Positions 52,954 to 60,916 of a DNA stretch of 64,000 bases are shown piece after piece. The stretch comes from Patescibacteria group bacterium. GTDB taxonomy: Bacteria; Patescibacteriota; Saccharimonadia; Saccharimonadales; UBA4665. The first letter of the stretch is position 1. The number at the start of each line of letters is the position of its first letter. The notes below the pieces were generated by a model. It saw only the letters and a program-made list of their open reading frames with translations. It made no database searches and had not been told where the DNA came from. The stretch lies in contig JARXKL010000002.1 in assembly GCA_030272735.1 (NCBI GenBank), positions 1 to 64,000 on the forward strand. Direction: 5' to 3'. The translations under genes were made by a program, and so were the position numbers.

Positions 52954-54294
52954 TCAATCGGTCAAATTTGTTTTCAAAGCATTAGCTTTAAGTTGTGCAA
53001 TGTATGTCGGCAGCTCATCAATTGCAATCTCTAACTGCTGACCTGATGCCAATGTTTTAAGAACGGCCACCCCTTTTTCTGCCTCATCAGGTCCGATAAG
53101 TACGACATATGGAATGTTCATTCGATTAGCGAAGCTTAGCTGTTTTTTTAGTTTTACGTCTTCGTAATAAACTTCAGAAGCAATTCCTGCTTGCCTCAAT
53201 TCACGTGCAACCCGTACATAATTAGGAGCATCATTTGAATCGAAGTTAGTTACTAGTACTTCGGTAGTAGTTTTGAATTCTTTTACTCGACCGAGCTTTT
53301 TCAAACCTTCTAAGAGGCGATCTACTCCGATAGATGTTCCTACAGCAGGTAAGCTTGGGCCTCCAAGGGATTCCACCAAATTATCGAAACGGCCCCCGCT
53401 ACATACACTGCCTAACTCTTCGGCACCCTTCAAGGTGGTCTCGTAAATAACTCCGGTGTAGTAACTCAGTCCCCTAGCAATGCTTTGATCGAAAACGACC
53501 TGGTCTTCTGTATAACCAGATGACTGCAGCATACTGAATATCTCTGTCAAATTATCTGCGCCTATGGTAGTTGAATCACTTCCACCGAGGAGTTCTCGTA
53601 TTTTGGCTAACTTATCTAAAGGAGCACCATCAACTGACAAATAATCGCTGACCAACTGCCCCGTCGTTTCTCCAAAACCTTCCGATATTTCAGCTACAAC
53701 CGCATTCTTTCCGATTTTGTCGACTTTATCGATAGTACTTATAATTTTCATTGCGTCAGCACGCTCTGTGTAGCCTGCTTTTTCTGCTAAGGCATCTAAC
53801 AAGCTACGGTTATTTACTCGTATTACAGATTCTGCGCCTAAGGCCGTCATGGTATCCGACATCATACCTATAACTTCTGCATCGGCGATAGAACTCGTGG
53901 TACCGACAATGTCGGCATCAAACTGTGTGAATTCTCTATATCTGCCAGCTTGAGGGCTTTCGCCTCGCCATACTTCGCCGACTGCATACCTTTTATATGG
54001 CATGGGAAGTCGACTTCCATACTGAGCAACGACACGAGCCAAAGGAACGGTCTGGTCATAGCGCATTGCAACATCACGCCCACCATTATCCTTGAACTTA
54101 TACATTAAACTTTCGCCCTCGTCGCCGTATTTACCAGTGAGCGTCGATAGACGCTCTAGAGCTGGGGTTTTGAGTGGTACGAAGCCGTAACTCTCATATA
54201 CTCCCTGAATAGTTCCGATCATGCCATTTCTGGCAATCATTTCTTCTGCGAGCATGTCGCGGAATCCTGACATTGGTCCTTGTTCTGCTGCCAT
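52954..54294 (-). CDS. hisS: Histidyl-tRNA synthetase
   Basis: This is a full class II synthetase. Motif 2 lies in KRYAVGEVWRGESPQAGRYREF, the histidine-specific loop is ARGLSYYTGVIYET, and motif 3 is VGTSIGVDRLL. A complete C-terminal anticodon-binding domain follows (about 345-446). It is therefore not a HisZ regulatory paralogue. ATG 54294 has AGGAG 6 nt upstream; the TTG at 54300 is not preferred. It lies between two paralogous phosphoribosyltransferase genes. Confidence 0.96.
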   Translation of the reverse strand: MAAEQGPMSGFRDMLAEEMIARNGMIGTIQGVYESYGFVPLKTPALERLSTLTGKYGDEGESLMYKFKDNGGRDVAMRYDQTVPLARVVAQYGSRLPMPYKRYAVGEVWRGESPQAGRYREFTQFDADIVGTTSSIADAEVIGMMSDTMTALGAESVIRVNNRSLLDALAEKAGYTERADAMKIISTIDKVDKIGKNAVVAEISEGFGETTGQLVSDYLSVDGAPLDKLAKIRELLGGSDSTTIGADNLTEIFSMLQSSGYTEDQVVFDQSIARGLSYYTGVIYETTLKGAEELGSVCSGGRFDNLVESLGGPSLPAVGTSIGVDRLLEGLKKLGRVKEFKTTTEVLVTNFDSNDAPNYVRVARELRQAGIASEVYYEDVKLKKQLSFANRMNIPYVVLIGPDEAEKGVAVLKTLASGQQLEIAIDELPTYIAQLKANALKTNLTD

Positions 54295-54304
54295 AATCAA
54301 CTCC

Positions 54305-55219
54305 TTATACGGTCTCTAATAAAATTTCTTGCAAAGCTTTTGTAATTGAAGGGGCTTTTTGCAGGGCTCTAACCGGACGAGGAATTTTATCGCCGGGAAT
54401 CGTAAATCCATTTAAACGTTCAATTTCTTTCCAGTAGCGATACGAAAGGTCGGTGCAGACCTTGCTAAATTGCTCTGACTTATCTTCTGGAATACTAGCC
54501 CAGCTTGTTGAGCCAAACGGCTCAAGGTATGGAGCGCTCCACCATGTACCCCCATCTTTCAATACTGTACGGCCAGATAATGGAGCACCTAGGATAAAGT
54601 CACGCTCACATACTTCATCGTATACTTCGTCGTATTCTTTTACGCAATCTATCTCTACGCCAAGCGTTCGGAGCAAGTTTATGCCGCTACCTACACCTAT
54701 TCCAACTATTACTTTTTCAACTGGGCGATTCACTTCCTCAAGCATCTCAGCTACTGCCTTAAGTCCTGCGCCCGAAAATAAAACGTCATCTACCAAACAA
54801 ACAGGTTCACGAGATTTAGCAGAAAGTGCTCCTATCTGGGAGGCAATATCTAACGCTCCAGGTCGTGGACTCAGCCCAAGCCCTCTGTACCCCAATATGG
54901 GACTGAAATCTTCCGTAACTGCCCGAGTGAACTCTATGTGTGAGGCATTATCGTCGTCAGTAATATAAGCCCTGTCTAAGGATATTATTGGCAAATGAGT
55001 ACCTTTGAGCTTTTGGTGCATTCCCTTACTAATATCGTCAGCGGAAACAATTTCTATCTCGCAGTCCGTTGCTTTAGCAAGTTCATCTGCTAATACACTA
55101 TGGTGTAGCTCGTAATATTCTGGCTGGGGAGTGATAATGCCCTCAGATTTCCCCCATCGATTAGTGACCGCTTCCAGATCTGCAGAGACTACATACAGTT
55201 GCTTAGTACCTTCAGGCAT
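54305..55219 (-). CDS. Type I phosphoribosyltransferase-like protein (paralogue 2)
   Basis: The loop is VCLVDDVLFSGAGLKAV (Asp144-Asp145), preceded by LSPRPGALD. The C-terminal signature APYLEPFGSTSWASIP, with an EDKS segment and a Cys, matches the 51888 product. It starts with a strong GGAGGA ribosome binding site and lies 10 nt upstream of hisS, so the pair is one transcript. The reaction is not known. Confidence 0.82.
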   Translation of the reverse strand: MPEGTKQLYVVSADLEAVTNRWGKSEGIITPQPEYYELHHSVLADELAKATDCEIEIVSADDISKGMHQKLKGTHLPIISLDRAYITDDDNASHIEFTRAVTEDFSPILGYRGLGLSPRPGALDIASQIGALSAKSREPVCLVDDVLFSGAGLKAVAEMLEEVNRPVEKVIVGIGVGSGINLLRTLGVEIDCVKEYDEVYDEVCERDFILGAPLSGRTVLKDGGTWWSAPYLEPFGSTSWASIPEDKSEQFSKVCTDLSYRYWKEIERLNGFTIPGDKIPRPVRALQKAPSITKALQEILLETV

Positions 55220-55244
55220 TCGTTCCTCCAGAGTTGATAGCCAA

Positions 55245-55272
55245 ATCGTAGCATATAACTTGAATATTGCAA
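55245..55272 (-). promoter_or_regulatory. Promoter of the phosphoribosyltransferase-hisS transcript
   Basis: TTGCAA (55272-55267), a 16-nt spacer ending in TGC and TACGAT (55250-55245) make an extended -10 promoter between the HAD and phosphoribosyltransferase genes. Confidence 0.65.
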
Positions 55273-55278
55273 GTGAAA

Positions 55279-56115
55279 TTACTGTTCACGTGCAGTTATT
55301 CCTGATAGTCCTTTCAAGATTGACTGCACACCTAACGTATATTTCAGTGGATCGCTATAGTCTGCAACGGCTTTGAATTCTTCATCAGCATTGCCTACAC
55401 TGTAGTGGTTGGCTACATCATGACCCAGGAAATCGGCCATGCTATTCCCTATCATCGCTATTTTCCCTAACCTTAATTTACTAAGTAAACTCCTGGTACC
55501 AGTCCGCTTATCTACGTCTCTACAAGTTGCTATAACCAGTCCGTAGTCATAGTTCAAATCCTCACTCGTATCCAAATCTACAGGGTAGCAATCTCGTATA
55601 CTGTCTATCTGCGATTCTAATAAATTGTTGTCTACTACAATTACTCCATTAGCCGTAACTCTCCTCGCAAAAATACCGAGGCTACAAAGACGCTGATCAC
55701 TCACCATCATCACAGCCTCACCGGGCTCCGCTATAGATTTTTTTTGAGTTATAGCTTCTACCGGATTTCCATACCAGACTTTAATTGACTGCTTGTTAAA
55801 GTATTCGCCGATTTTTTCTCGTGCAACTGCATAACTTTCGGCACGATGCCTGCTGTACTCTAACACTCCGTTGATAGCCACCACCGCGCCACGTTCAGCA
55901 AGTATAGGTCCATTCATGTTAAATTTTTCATGCCACGATTTCAAAGCTTCATACGGTGTGTCTGAGCTTAAACCTATCGTCCAGCCGGCAGATTGAGCGG
56001 CTGTAACGGTATCTATTAGGTCGTTACTGTTTTGGTTATAAGTTTCGTCTACAAGCGTTCCATCTAGGTCAATTAAAGCGAAGTGAGAATCAGGTTTTGG
56101 AAATGTTTCACTCAT
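55279..56115 (-). CDS. HAD-family phosphatase, second paralogue
   Basis: Motif I is LIDLDGTLVDETY, followed by GLSSDTP (motif II) and IAMIGNSMADFLG (motif IV, with fewer acidic residues than usual). The overall plan with a Cof-type cap matches the 50242 product. It is the most upstream gene of the cluster and lies 72 nt from the direct repeat that bounds the redox cassette. Its substrate may be a nucleotide or sugar phosphate. Confidence 0.82.
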   Translation of the reverse strand: MSETFPKPDSHFALIDLDGTLVDETYNQNSNDLIDTVTAAQSAGWTIGLSSDTPYEALKSWHEKFNMNGPILAERGAVVAINGVLEYSRHRAESYAVAREKIGEYFNKQSIKVWYGNPVEAITQKKSIAEPGEAVMMVSDQRLCSLGIFARRVTANGVIVVDNNLLESQIDSIRDCYPVDLDTSEDLNYDYGLVIATCRDVDKRTGTRSLLSKLRLGKIAMIGNSMADFLGHDVANHYSVGNADEEFKAVADYSDPLKYTLGVQSILKGLSGITAREQ

Positions 56116-56186
56116 TTCAGAATTAAATCATCTGTTTGAAATAATGTCCATAATTTTCTCCTGGATTCCATTATGTTCCTAGGATA

Positions 56187-56242
56187 TGCATCTCCGACAG
56201 TTCAGACCTGATTAGTTTCCAGTTCGTCCAACTCTGCTCTAC
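56187..56242 (+). repeat. 56-bp direct repeat, left copy
   Basis: Begins TGCATCTCCGACAG and ends CTCTGCTCTAC. It agrees with 58689-58744 at 54 of 56 positions (differences: T/G in the ATTAG-TTCC block and G/A shortly after). It lies between the HAD gene and the redox cassette. Confidence 0.92.
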
Positions 56243-56313
56243 CATATTTTGAATTTACTTATGTATGATAATAATTTCTGGTTAATGCTATCAACCACTG
56301 TTAATATGTAATT

Positions 56314-57153
56314 ATGCAGACTAAATCTGGCAAACCACTGTTTCCGATTGGCATAGGCACATGGAATATTGGTGGTGTTTTCAATCCGAATGACCCAACC
56401 GCTAAGTACAAAGGTGCTGAGCCAGTTTATGGCAATGAAGAGACTGAAATTGAAGCCATACGTTACTCAATCTCAAATGGACAAAACCATATTGATTGCG
56501 CTGAGCTATACGGTGCATTTTATACCGATGAAATAGTCGGGCGAGCAATTGTAGGGTTAGAGCGAACCGACCTATACATTGCCGATAAGCTCTGGAGAAC
56601 GAGTCTAGAAAAAAGACTTGTATGGCCAACAGTGCAGAAAATGCTTGAAAAGCTCGGAACTAATTATTTAGATATGCTTTATATACATGCACCTTTCAAA
56701 GATGCTAATTGGCAAGAAGCTATTTCGCAAATAGACGAGCTAATAGATACAGGCATTGTGCGTGATTTTGGCGTTAGCAACTTTACCGTCGCAGATATAA
56801 AGTTGGCGAACAAGCTTGCCAGGCACCCCATTACTGCCAATCAGATGAACTTCAATGTGCTACACAAAATCGAAGTAACCGATGATCTCAAGGTGTATTG
56901 TCAACAAAATAATATACAGCTCATTGCATATCAGCCCATTAAGCGTAAAGAAGTGTTAGGCAGTAAAATCATTCAAACCATTGCAGATAAGCATGATGCT
57001 ACGCCAGCGCAAATAGCCCTAGCTTGGCTACTGAATCAAAATGCACTCACTATACCGAAAGCAATCAATCATCAGCATATCGATGAGAATATTGCGGCCG
57101 CAAAAATTAAATTAAGCGAAAGTGACCTTGCAGAACTAGATAAGGAAATATAA
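56314..57153 (+). CDS. Aldo/keto reductase of the redox cassette
   Basis: This is a second AKR in the window with catalytic residues in IDCAELYGAFYTDE (Asp, Tyr), IADKLWR (Lys) and LYIHAPF (His), plus the cofactor-binding end TIPKAINHQHIDEN. It is 279 residues long and only moderately similar to the AKR in the ruv block. It is followed after 2 nt by the flavin-binding gene. Substrate unknown. Confidence 0.92.
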   Translation: MQTKSGKPLFPIGIGTWNIGGVFNPNDPTAKYKGAEPVYGNEETEIEAIRYSISNGQNHIDCAELYGAFYTDEIVGRAIVGLERTDLYIADKLWRTSLEKRLVWPTVQKMLEKLGTNYLDMLYIHAPFKDANWQEAISQIDELIDTGIVRDFGVSNFTVADIKLANKLARHPITANQMNFNVLHKIEVTDDLKVYCQQNNIQLIAYQPIKRKEVLGSKIIQTIADKHDATPAQIALAWLLNQNALTIPKAINHQHIDENIAAAKIKLSESDLAELDKEI

Positions 57154-57155
57154 CT

Positions 57156-57632
57156 ATGAGAGAGCTCATTGAAAAATACCTAAAGGGCAAGAATGATATG
57201 CAGTTAGCGACTGTTGCTGAGGGGCAGCCATGGATCTGCACTGTCTACTTTGTCTATGATGATAATTTCAATTTATATTGGACCTCCGGCCGCACACGGC
57301 AGCATTCGTTGGAAATACTCAATGATCCAAAAGCTGCCGTAACGATTGTTAAAGATTCCGAGCGCAAACAGGCCTTGCAAATAAATGGTATGGCCTATGA
57401 GGTAGCAGATGAAGACCTAGAACGAGTGCATGAACTGTATCAAGCTAAATACGGTGCAAAAGATTATGACTTGGAAGATATGAAAAGGCACGACTCCGAA
57501 GGACGCAGCTACTGGGTGTTCAAACCAACTGAAATATCATTGTGGGACGAAGTTAACTTTCCGGAATCACCTAAGCAAAAATACATACCTGGTGATAATA
57601 GTAGCTTAAATAAGGTAGGAGTGCAGAAATGA
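57156..57632 (+). CDS. Pyridoxamine 5'-phosphate oxidase-like FMN-binding protein
   Basis: The split-barrel fold is recognised by MQLATVAEGQPWICTVYFVYDD, YWTSGRTRQHSLEIL and AAVTIVKDS. Members bind FMN or F420 and often reduce small substrates or act as heme-utilisation proteins. The 158-residue length fits. The stop overlaps the next start by 4 nt, making one operon with the two dehydrogenase-type genes. Confidence 0.88.
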   Translation: MRELIEKYLKGKNDMQLATVAEGQPWICTVYFVYDDNFNLYWTSGRTRQHSLEILNDPKAAVTIVKDSERKQALQINGMAYEVADEDLERVHELYQAKYGAKDYDLEDMKRHDSEGRSYWVFKPTEISLWDEVNFPESPKQKYIPGDNSSLNKVGVQK

Positions 57633-58603
57633 AGATAGCAATTACTGAACTGCGTCAAAAAATCCTAAACACTTTATCAGCGAACTTCACTATGGAAGAA
57701 GCCAACATCATTGCCGACTATTTGCTTTGGGCTGACATGTCCGGCAACAAAACCCAGGGCTTGATTAAGATGACTGGCACAGAGCCATTACAGAGCATAA
57801 AACCACAGCACGAAATTAAAGTAGAACGAGACACTAAGTTATCACAGCTAATAAATGCTGGTGCTAACCCAGCCCCATTAGTGTCGGGTGTTGCCACTGA
57901 TGTGGTTATTCAGAAAGCGAAAGAACACGGTTTTGGATTGGTCGGAGTTCACAATTACTTTTCTAGTAACGGTGCACAGGCTTACTACGCTGAACGTATA
58001 GCAAAAGAAGATTTGATAGGTATAGTACTATGCAGCCAGCCTGCGTCTGTTGCTCCATTTAATACTATCGACCCTCTGTTTGGCACTAACCCAGTTGGCT
58101 TCTCATTTCCAACACAAAATGACCCATTAGTGTTTGATATGGCTACTTCGGTCATGACTTGGTACGGACTTGTATTAGCAAAAGCTCGTGGGGAACAAAT
58201 ACCAGAAAACATGGCGATAGATAATGATGGCAACTTAACCACTGACCCTGCACAGGCAATGGGCGGTGCTTTGTTGCCCTTTGACCGTGGCTATAAAGGT
58301 TCAGGTATTGGCATGGCCATAGAGATTATGGCTGGGCCTTTGGTAAATGCGGCATATGCGGACTTAGAGGGTGAATGGGGCGCATTGTTTATAGCAATTG
58401 ACCCAGACTTGCTTATAGACGCTGAGAAGTTTAAATCAAGCTGTACTGACCTTATCCGCAAGATTAAATCCGCTCGTAAAAAGCCTGAAACTGGCGAAGT
58501 GCGGCTACCCGGCGAAAGAGCGCAGGCAGCTAGGAAAGAAGCCGAGCAAAGTGGTTATGTAGTACTAGACGAAGCCATACTTAAAGAGCTAGGCTATAAT
58601 TAA
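57629..58603 (+). CDS. LDH2-type (malate/L-lactate/ureidoglycolate) dehydrogenase
   Basis: This NAD(P)-dependent oxidoreductase belongs to the Ldh_2 family, not the Rossmann lactate dehydrogenases. Motifs include GLVGVHNYFSSNGAQAYYAE, LFGTNPVGFSFP, VFDMATSVMTWYG and GYKGSGIGMAIEIMAG. Length 324 is near typical. Combined with the AKR and FMN protein, a keto/hydroxy-acid conversion is plausible but not shown. Confidence 0.9.
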   Translation: MKIAITELRQKILNTLSANFTMEEANIIADYLLWADMSGNKTQGLIKMTGTEPLQSIKPQHEIKVERDTKLSQLINAGANPAPLVSGVATDVVIQKAKEHGFGLVGVHNYFSSNGAQAYYAERIAKEDLIGIVLCSQPASVAPFNTIDPLFGTNPVGFSFPTQNDPLVFDMATSVMTWYGLVLAKARGEQIPENMAIDNDGNLTTDPAQAMGGALLPFDRGYKGSGIGMAIEIMAGPLVNAAYADLEGEWGALFIAIDPDLLIDAEKFKSSCTDLIRKIKSARKKPETGEVRLPGERAQAARKEAEQSGYVVLDEAILKELGYN

Positions 58604-58688
58604 TCATCGCTAAGGTGTTAATGTTAAGTTCAATACTCAGCTGGTAAGTGCTAACTGAGCTATCCTATTACTGCTCTTAAACAAGTCG

Positions 58689-58744
58689 TGCATCTCCGAC
58701 AGTTCAGACCTGATTAGGTTCCAATTCGTCCAACTCTGCTCTAC
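58689..58744 (+). repeat. 56-bp direct repeat, right copy
   Basis: Matches 56187-56242 at 54 of 56 positions and in the same orientation. It ends 12 nt from the response-regulator stop codon. The two copies enclose the three-gene redox operon. Confidence 0.92.
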
Positions 58745-58756
58745 GACACAATGTAT

Positions 58757-59128
58757 TTATGCTAAGGCTTGTTTGATATAGTCCGCGAGTTGATGCGGGG
58801 CCATGCTCGATTTAAGGATGTGGGCATGGACACCGCGCTCTATGAGTCGCTGGACGGTTTCACGGTCGGATAAATTGCTATAAATTATTATTTTAGTTTT
58901 CTTGTGCTTATTTAATATATCGGACTTGTCCAAAAAGCCTTCACCACCTAATATTGGCATGAGCATGTCGAGCAGTATTAAATCGGGCATATCTCGTTCG
59001 ATCTGTTCTATTGCCTGCTCACCATCGCTCGCCGTCATTACTTCATAACCATGACGATTGAGCACCATTGCATAGGCATCACGGAGTATGGATTCGTCTT
59101 CTACAATTAGTACTTTTTTATTTAACAT
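58757..59128 (-). CDS. Single-domain response regulator of the kai operon
   Basis: This is a CheY-like receiver of 123 residues with no output domain. The acidic pocket is VEDES, the phospho-acceptor is Asp54 (LILLDMLMP), and the Thr/Ser-Lys end includes HILKSS. It overlaps the kinase gene by 7 nt. It probably receives phosphate from that kinase and signals by protein contact. Confidence 0.93.
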   Translation of the reverse strand: MLNKKVLIVEDESILRDAYAMVLNRHGYEVMTASDGEQAIEQIERDMPDLILLDMLMPILGGEGFLDKSDILNKHKKTKIIIYSNLSDRETVQRLIERGVHAHILKSSMAPHQLADYIKQALA

Positions 59129-60330
59129 GACCGTAATTTGATAATAAATGTGGACCCTGAATCAAGTTCAGACGTAAGTATAATTTCGCCGCCGTGCAGC
59201 TCAACTATTTTCTTTACCCAATATAATCCGAGCCCGCTACCTGAAACTGTATCTGACAAAGCGTTATTAACGCGCGTGAATTTTTCGAATATTTTTGCTT
59301 GGTCTTCTTCGTGAATACCTACGCCGTTATCTGTTATCGCAACGTAAGCATGCTTAGGGTCTTTGTATATCTTGATACTTATTTTGCCGCCTACAGACGA
59401 GTATTTGCTGGCGTTCTCAATCAGATTAGAAATGACCAAGCTTATTTCCATGGGTTCAATCAGCGCGCAAACTTTTGGCTCAAACTCACATGTTATGGTC
59501 TGGTTGCGCATGGCTACTATTGGCTCGAAAGCTTTAAGGCTTTCCGATACTAGGTCGGCTAGATTTTTTTTGATGATTTTTAGCTGATACCCGCCGAAGT
59601 CAATTTGCGCAGTTTTGAGAATGCTATTGATAATTGCTAATTGTCGTTCATTGCTATCGAATGCTGTTTGAGCAAAAGTGCGTTGGCTTTCTGTCAACGT
59701 GCCGGCGTAACCTTCGAGTAGCATGCCGATATATTGTTTTACACCTGTCGCAGGTGTGCGCAACTGGTGCGAGGCCAGTGCGATAAATTCGTCCTTGGCA
59801 GTTTCGGCCCGTTTACGCTCTGTAATGTCCGTTACTACAAGGCAAATAAAAGCATTATCGCCATTGCTGGGTAACTTGCGAGCCGAGAATATGACCTCCT
59901 TTTGATGTGGGCCTTTGAGCCGTACGGTACGCTCAGATCCATTCACATTGGCTGAGCGTTGTTGTAAAATTTCTGCGACCAATCTGGCATCGTCTGGATC
60001 TACAAAAGCTGCAATTTTCTGCCCAATCACATGCTCTAGTGGCGTTGCAGTCATCCTGCTGAATTGTTCGTTGCTATAGAGTATTATTCCCTCTTCTGAA
60101 ATTGTGAGCGCCCCTTGGCTCATCGACTCAATAAGAACACGGTAGGTGTAATCGGCAGATTTGAGCGTATATATCTGCTGCCCAACCTGCGGGTTTTTCG
60201 TTACCAGCGCATCTACTGAACCGTCACGAATTGCATCGAGTGTGTCTTCTGCCTCCTGCAGCCGCGCTTCTAAATCTGCTATTTCAGCTTCAGTGTATTC
60301 ACGTTTAGCTCGGTTGGCCGTCATTTTCAT
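59122..60330 (-). CDS. Soluble PAS-domain histidine kinase of the kai operon
   Basis: Order of domains: N-terminal coiled coil (about 12-37), PAS (about 60-170, ending VVTDITERKRAE), HisKA with ASHQLRTPATG (His188), and HATPase_c with NLIENASKYS, DNGVGI and GSGLGLY. No membrane helix is present, so it senses an intracellular signal. Unlike SasA it has no KaiB-like N-terminal domain. It overlaps the upstream kaiB gene by 4 nt. Confidence 0.93.
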   Translation of the reverse strand: MKMTANRAKREYTEAEIADLEARLQEAEDTLDAIRDGSVDALVTKNPQVGQQIYTLKSADYTYRVLIESMSQGALTISEEGIILYSNEQFSRMTATPLEHVIGQKIAAFVDPDDARLVAEILQQRSANVNGSERTVRLKGPHQKEVIFSARKLPSNGDNAFICLVVTDITERKRAETAKDEFIALASHQLRTPATGVKQYIGMLLEGYAGTLTESQRTFAQTAFDSNERQLAIINSILKTAQIDFGGYQLKIIKKNLADLVSESLKAFEPIVAMRNQTITCEFEPKVCALIEPMEISLVISNLIENASKYSSVGGKISIKIYKDPKHAYVAITDNGVGIHEEDQAKIFEKFTRVNNALSDTVSGSGLGLYWVKKIVELHGGEIILTSELDSGSTFIIKLRSC

Positions 60331-60632
60331 TTCGTAGCCTTTTGCACATTCAGGACCGTCAAAATCTTTTCAGTATCGGACATATCACCAACAATGCGTC
60401 GCACGGGGTAAGGCTGGGTTTTGATGAGTGTCGGTGCGGCTATTATCTGCTTTTCTTTGGCTAAATAAGGCTGCTGGTAGACATCAATAATATCGAGGTC
60501 ATAACTATTTTCCAAATATTCCTCGCACAGTTTTTGTATGTTCCTGACGGCTTGCATGGAGTGATGGGTGGCGCCTGTTATATATAAGCGCAGCACTATC
60601 TTCTCATCTGCGAGCGAGGAATCATTGCTCAT
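60327..60632 (-). CDS. KaiB-like protein, second copy (divergent)
   Basis: A thioredoxin-like KaiB domain of 101 residues: [60 protein letters not shown]. The family core is retained but is more divergent than in the adjacent copy, notably at the end of the domain (ILTVLNV instead of VLxGLDL). It overlaps both neighbours by 4 nt. Confidence 0.9.
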   Translation of the reverse strand: MSNDSSLADEKIVLRLYITGATHHSMQAVRNIQKLCEEYLENSYDLDIIDVYQQPYLAKEKQIIAAPTLIKTQPYPVRRIVGDMSDTEKILTVLNVQKATK

Positions 60633-60916
60633 GACCGCTCTCGTAAATCGAGCCCTACGAGCACACGTTCTTCATTAGATAAGTCGCCTATAATTTTACG
60701 GATAGGTACAGGGACTCGCCGCACTAGCGTCGGCACTGCCAAAATTTGGTCGCCTTCTGCAAGCTGTGGGTTAGCCAGTAAATCGATAATTTCAATACTA
60801 TACCGGTCTTTTACGTTCTCCTCACAATATCGTTTGAGATTCTCTAGGGCCGTTTTAGACCGTTGCGTTTCGCCGGCTATATACAGTCGTAACTCAAATT
60901 CTTTATGTTCAGCCAC
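60629..60916 (-). CDS. kaiB: KaiB, first copy
   Basis: This 95-residue KaiB closely follows the clock protein: [71 protein letters not shown]. KaiB is a fold-switching protein that binds the KaiC CI ring. Its start lies within the end of kaiC (8 nt overlap), so the ratio of KaiC to KaiB is likely fixed by coupled translation. Confidence 0.95.
   Translation of the reverse strand: MAEHKEFELRLYIAGETQRSKTALENLKRYCEENVKDRYSIEIIDLLANPQLAEGDQILAVPTLVRRVPVPIRKIIGDLSNEERVLVGLDLRERS

Noticed and set aside
52954-54294. HisZ-type regulatory paralogue instead of hisS
   Set aside because: All three class II motifs, the histidine-specific loops and a full anticodon-binding domain are present.
49124-56115. 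A T-box or histidine leader controlling hisS
   Set aside because: The gap before hisS is only 10 nt, and the leader of its transcript is short. The conserved T-box sequence is not present there or in the candidate RNA at 51688.
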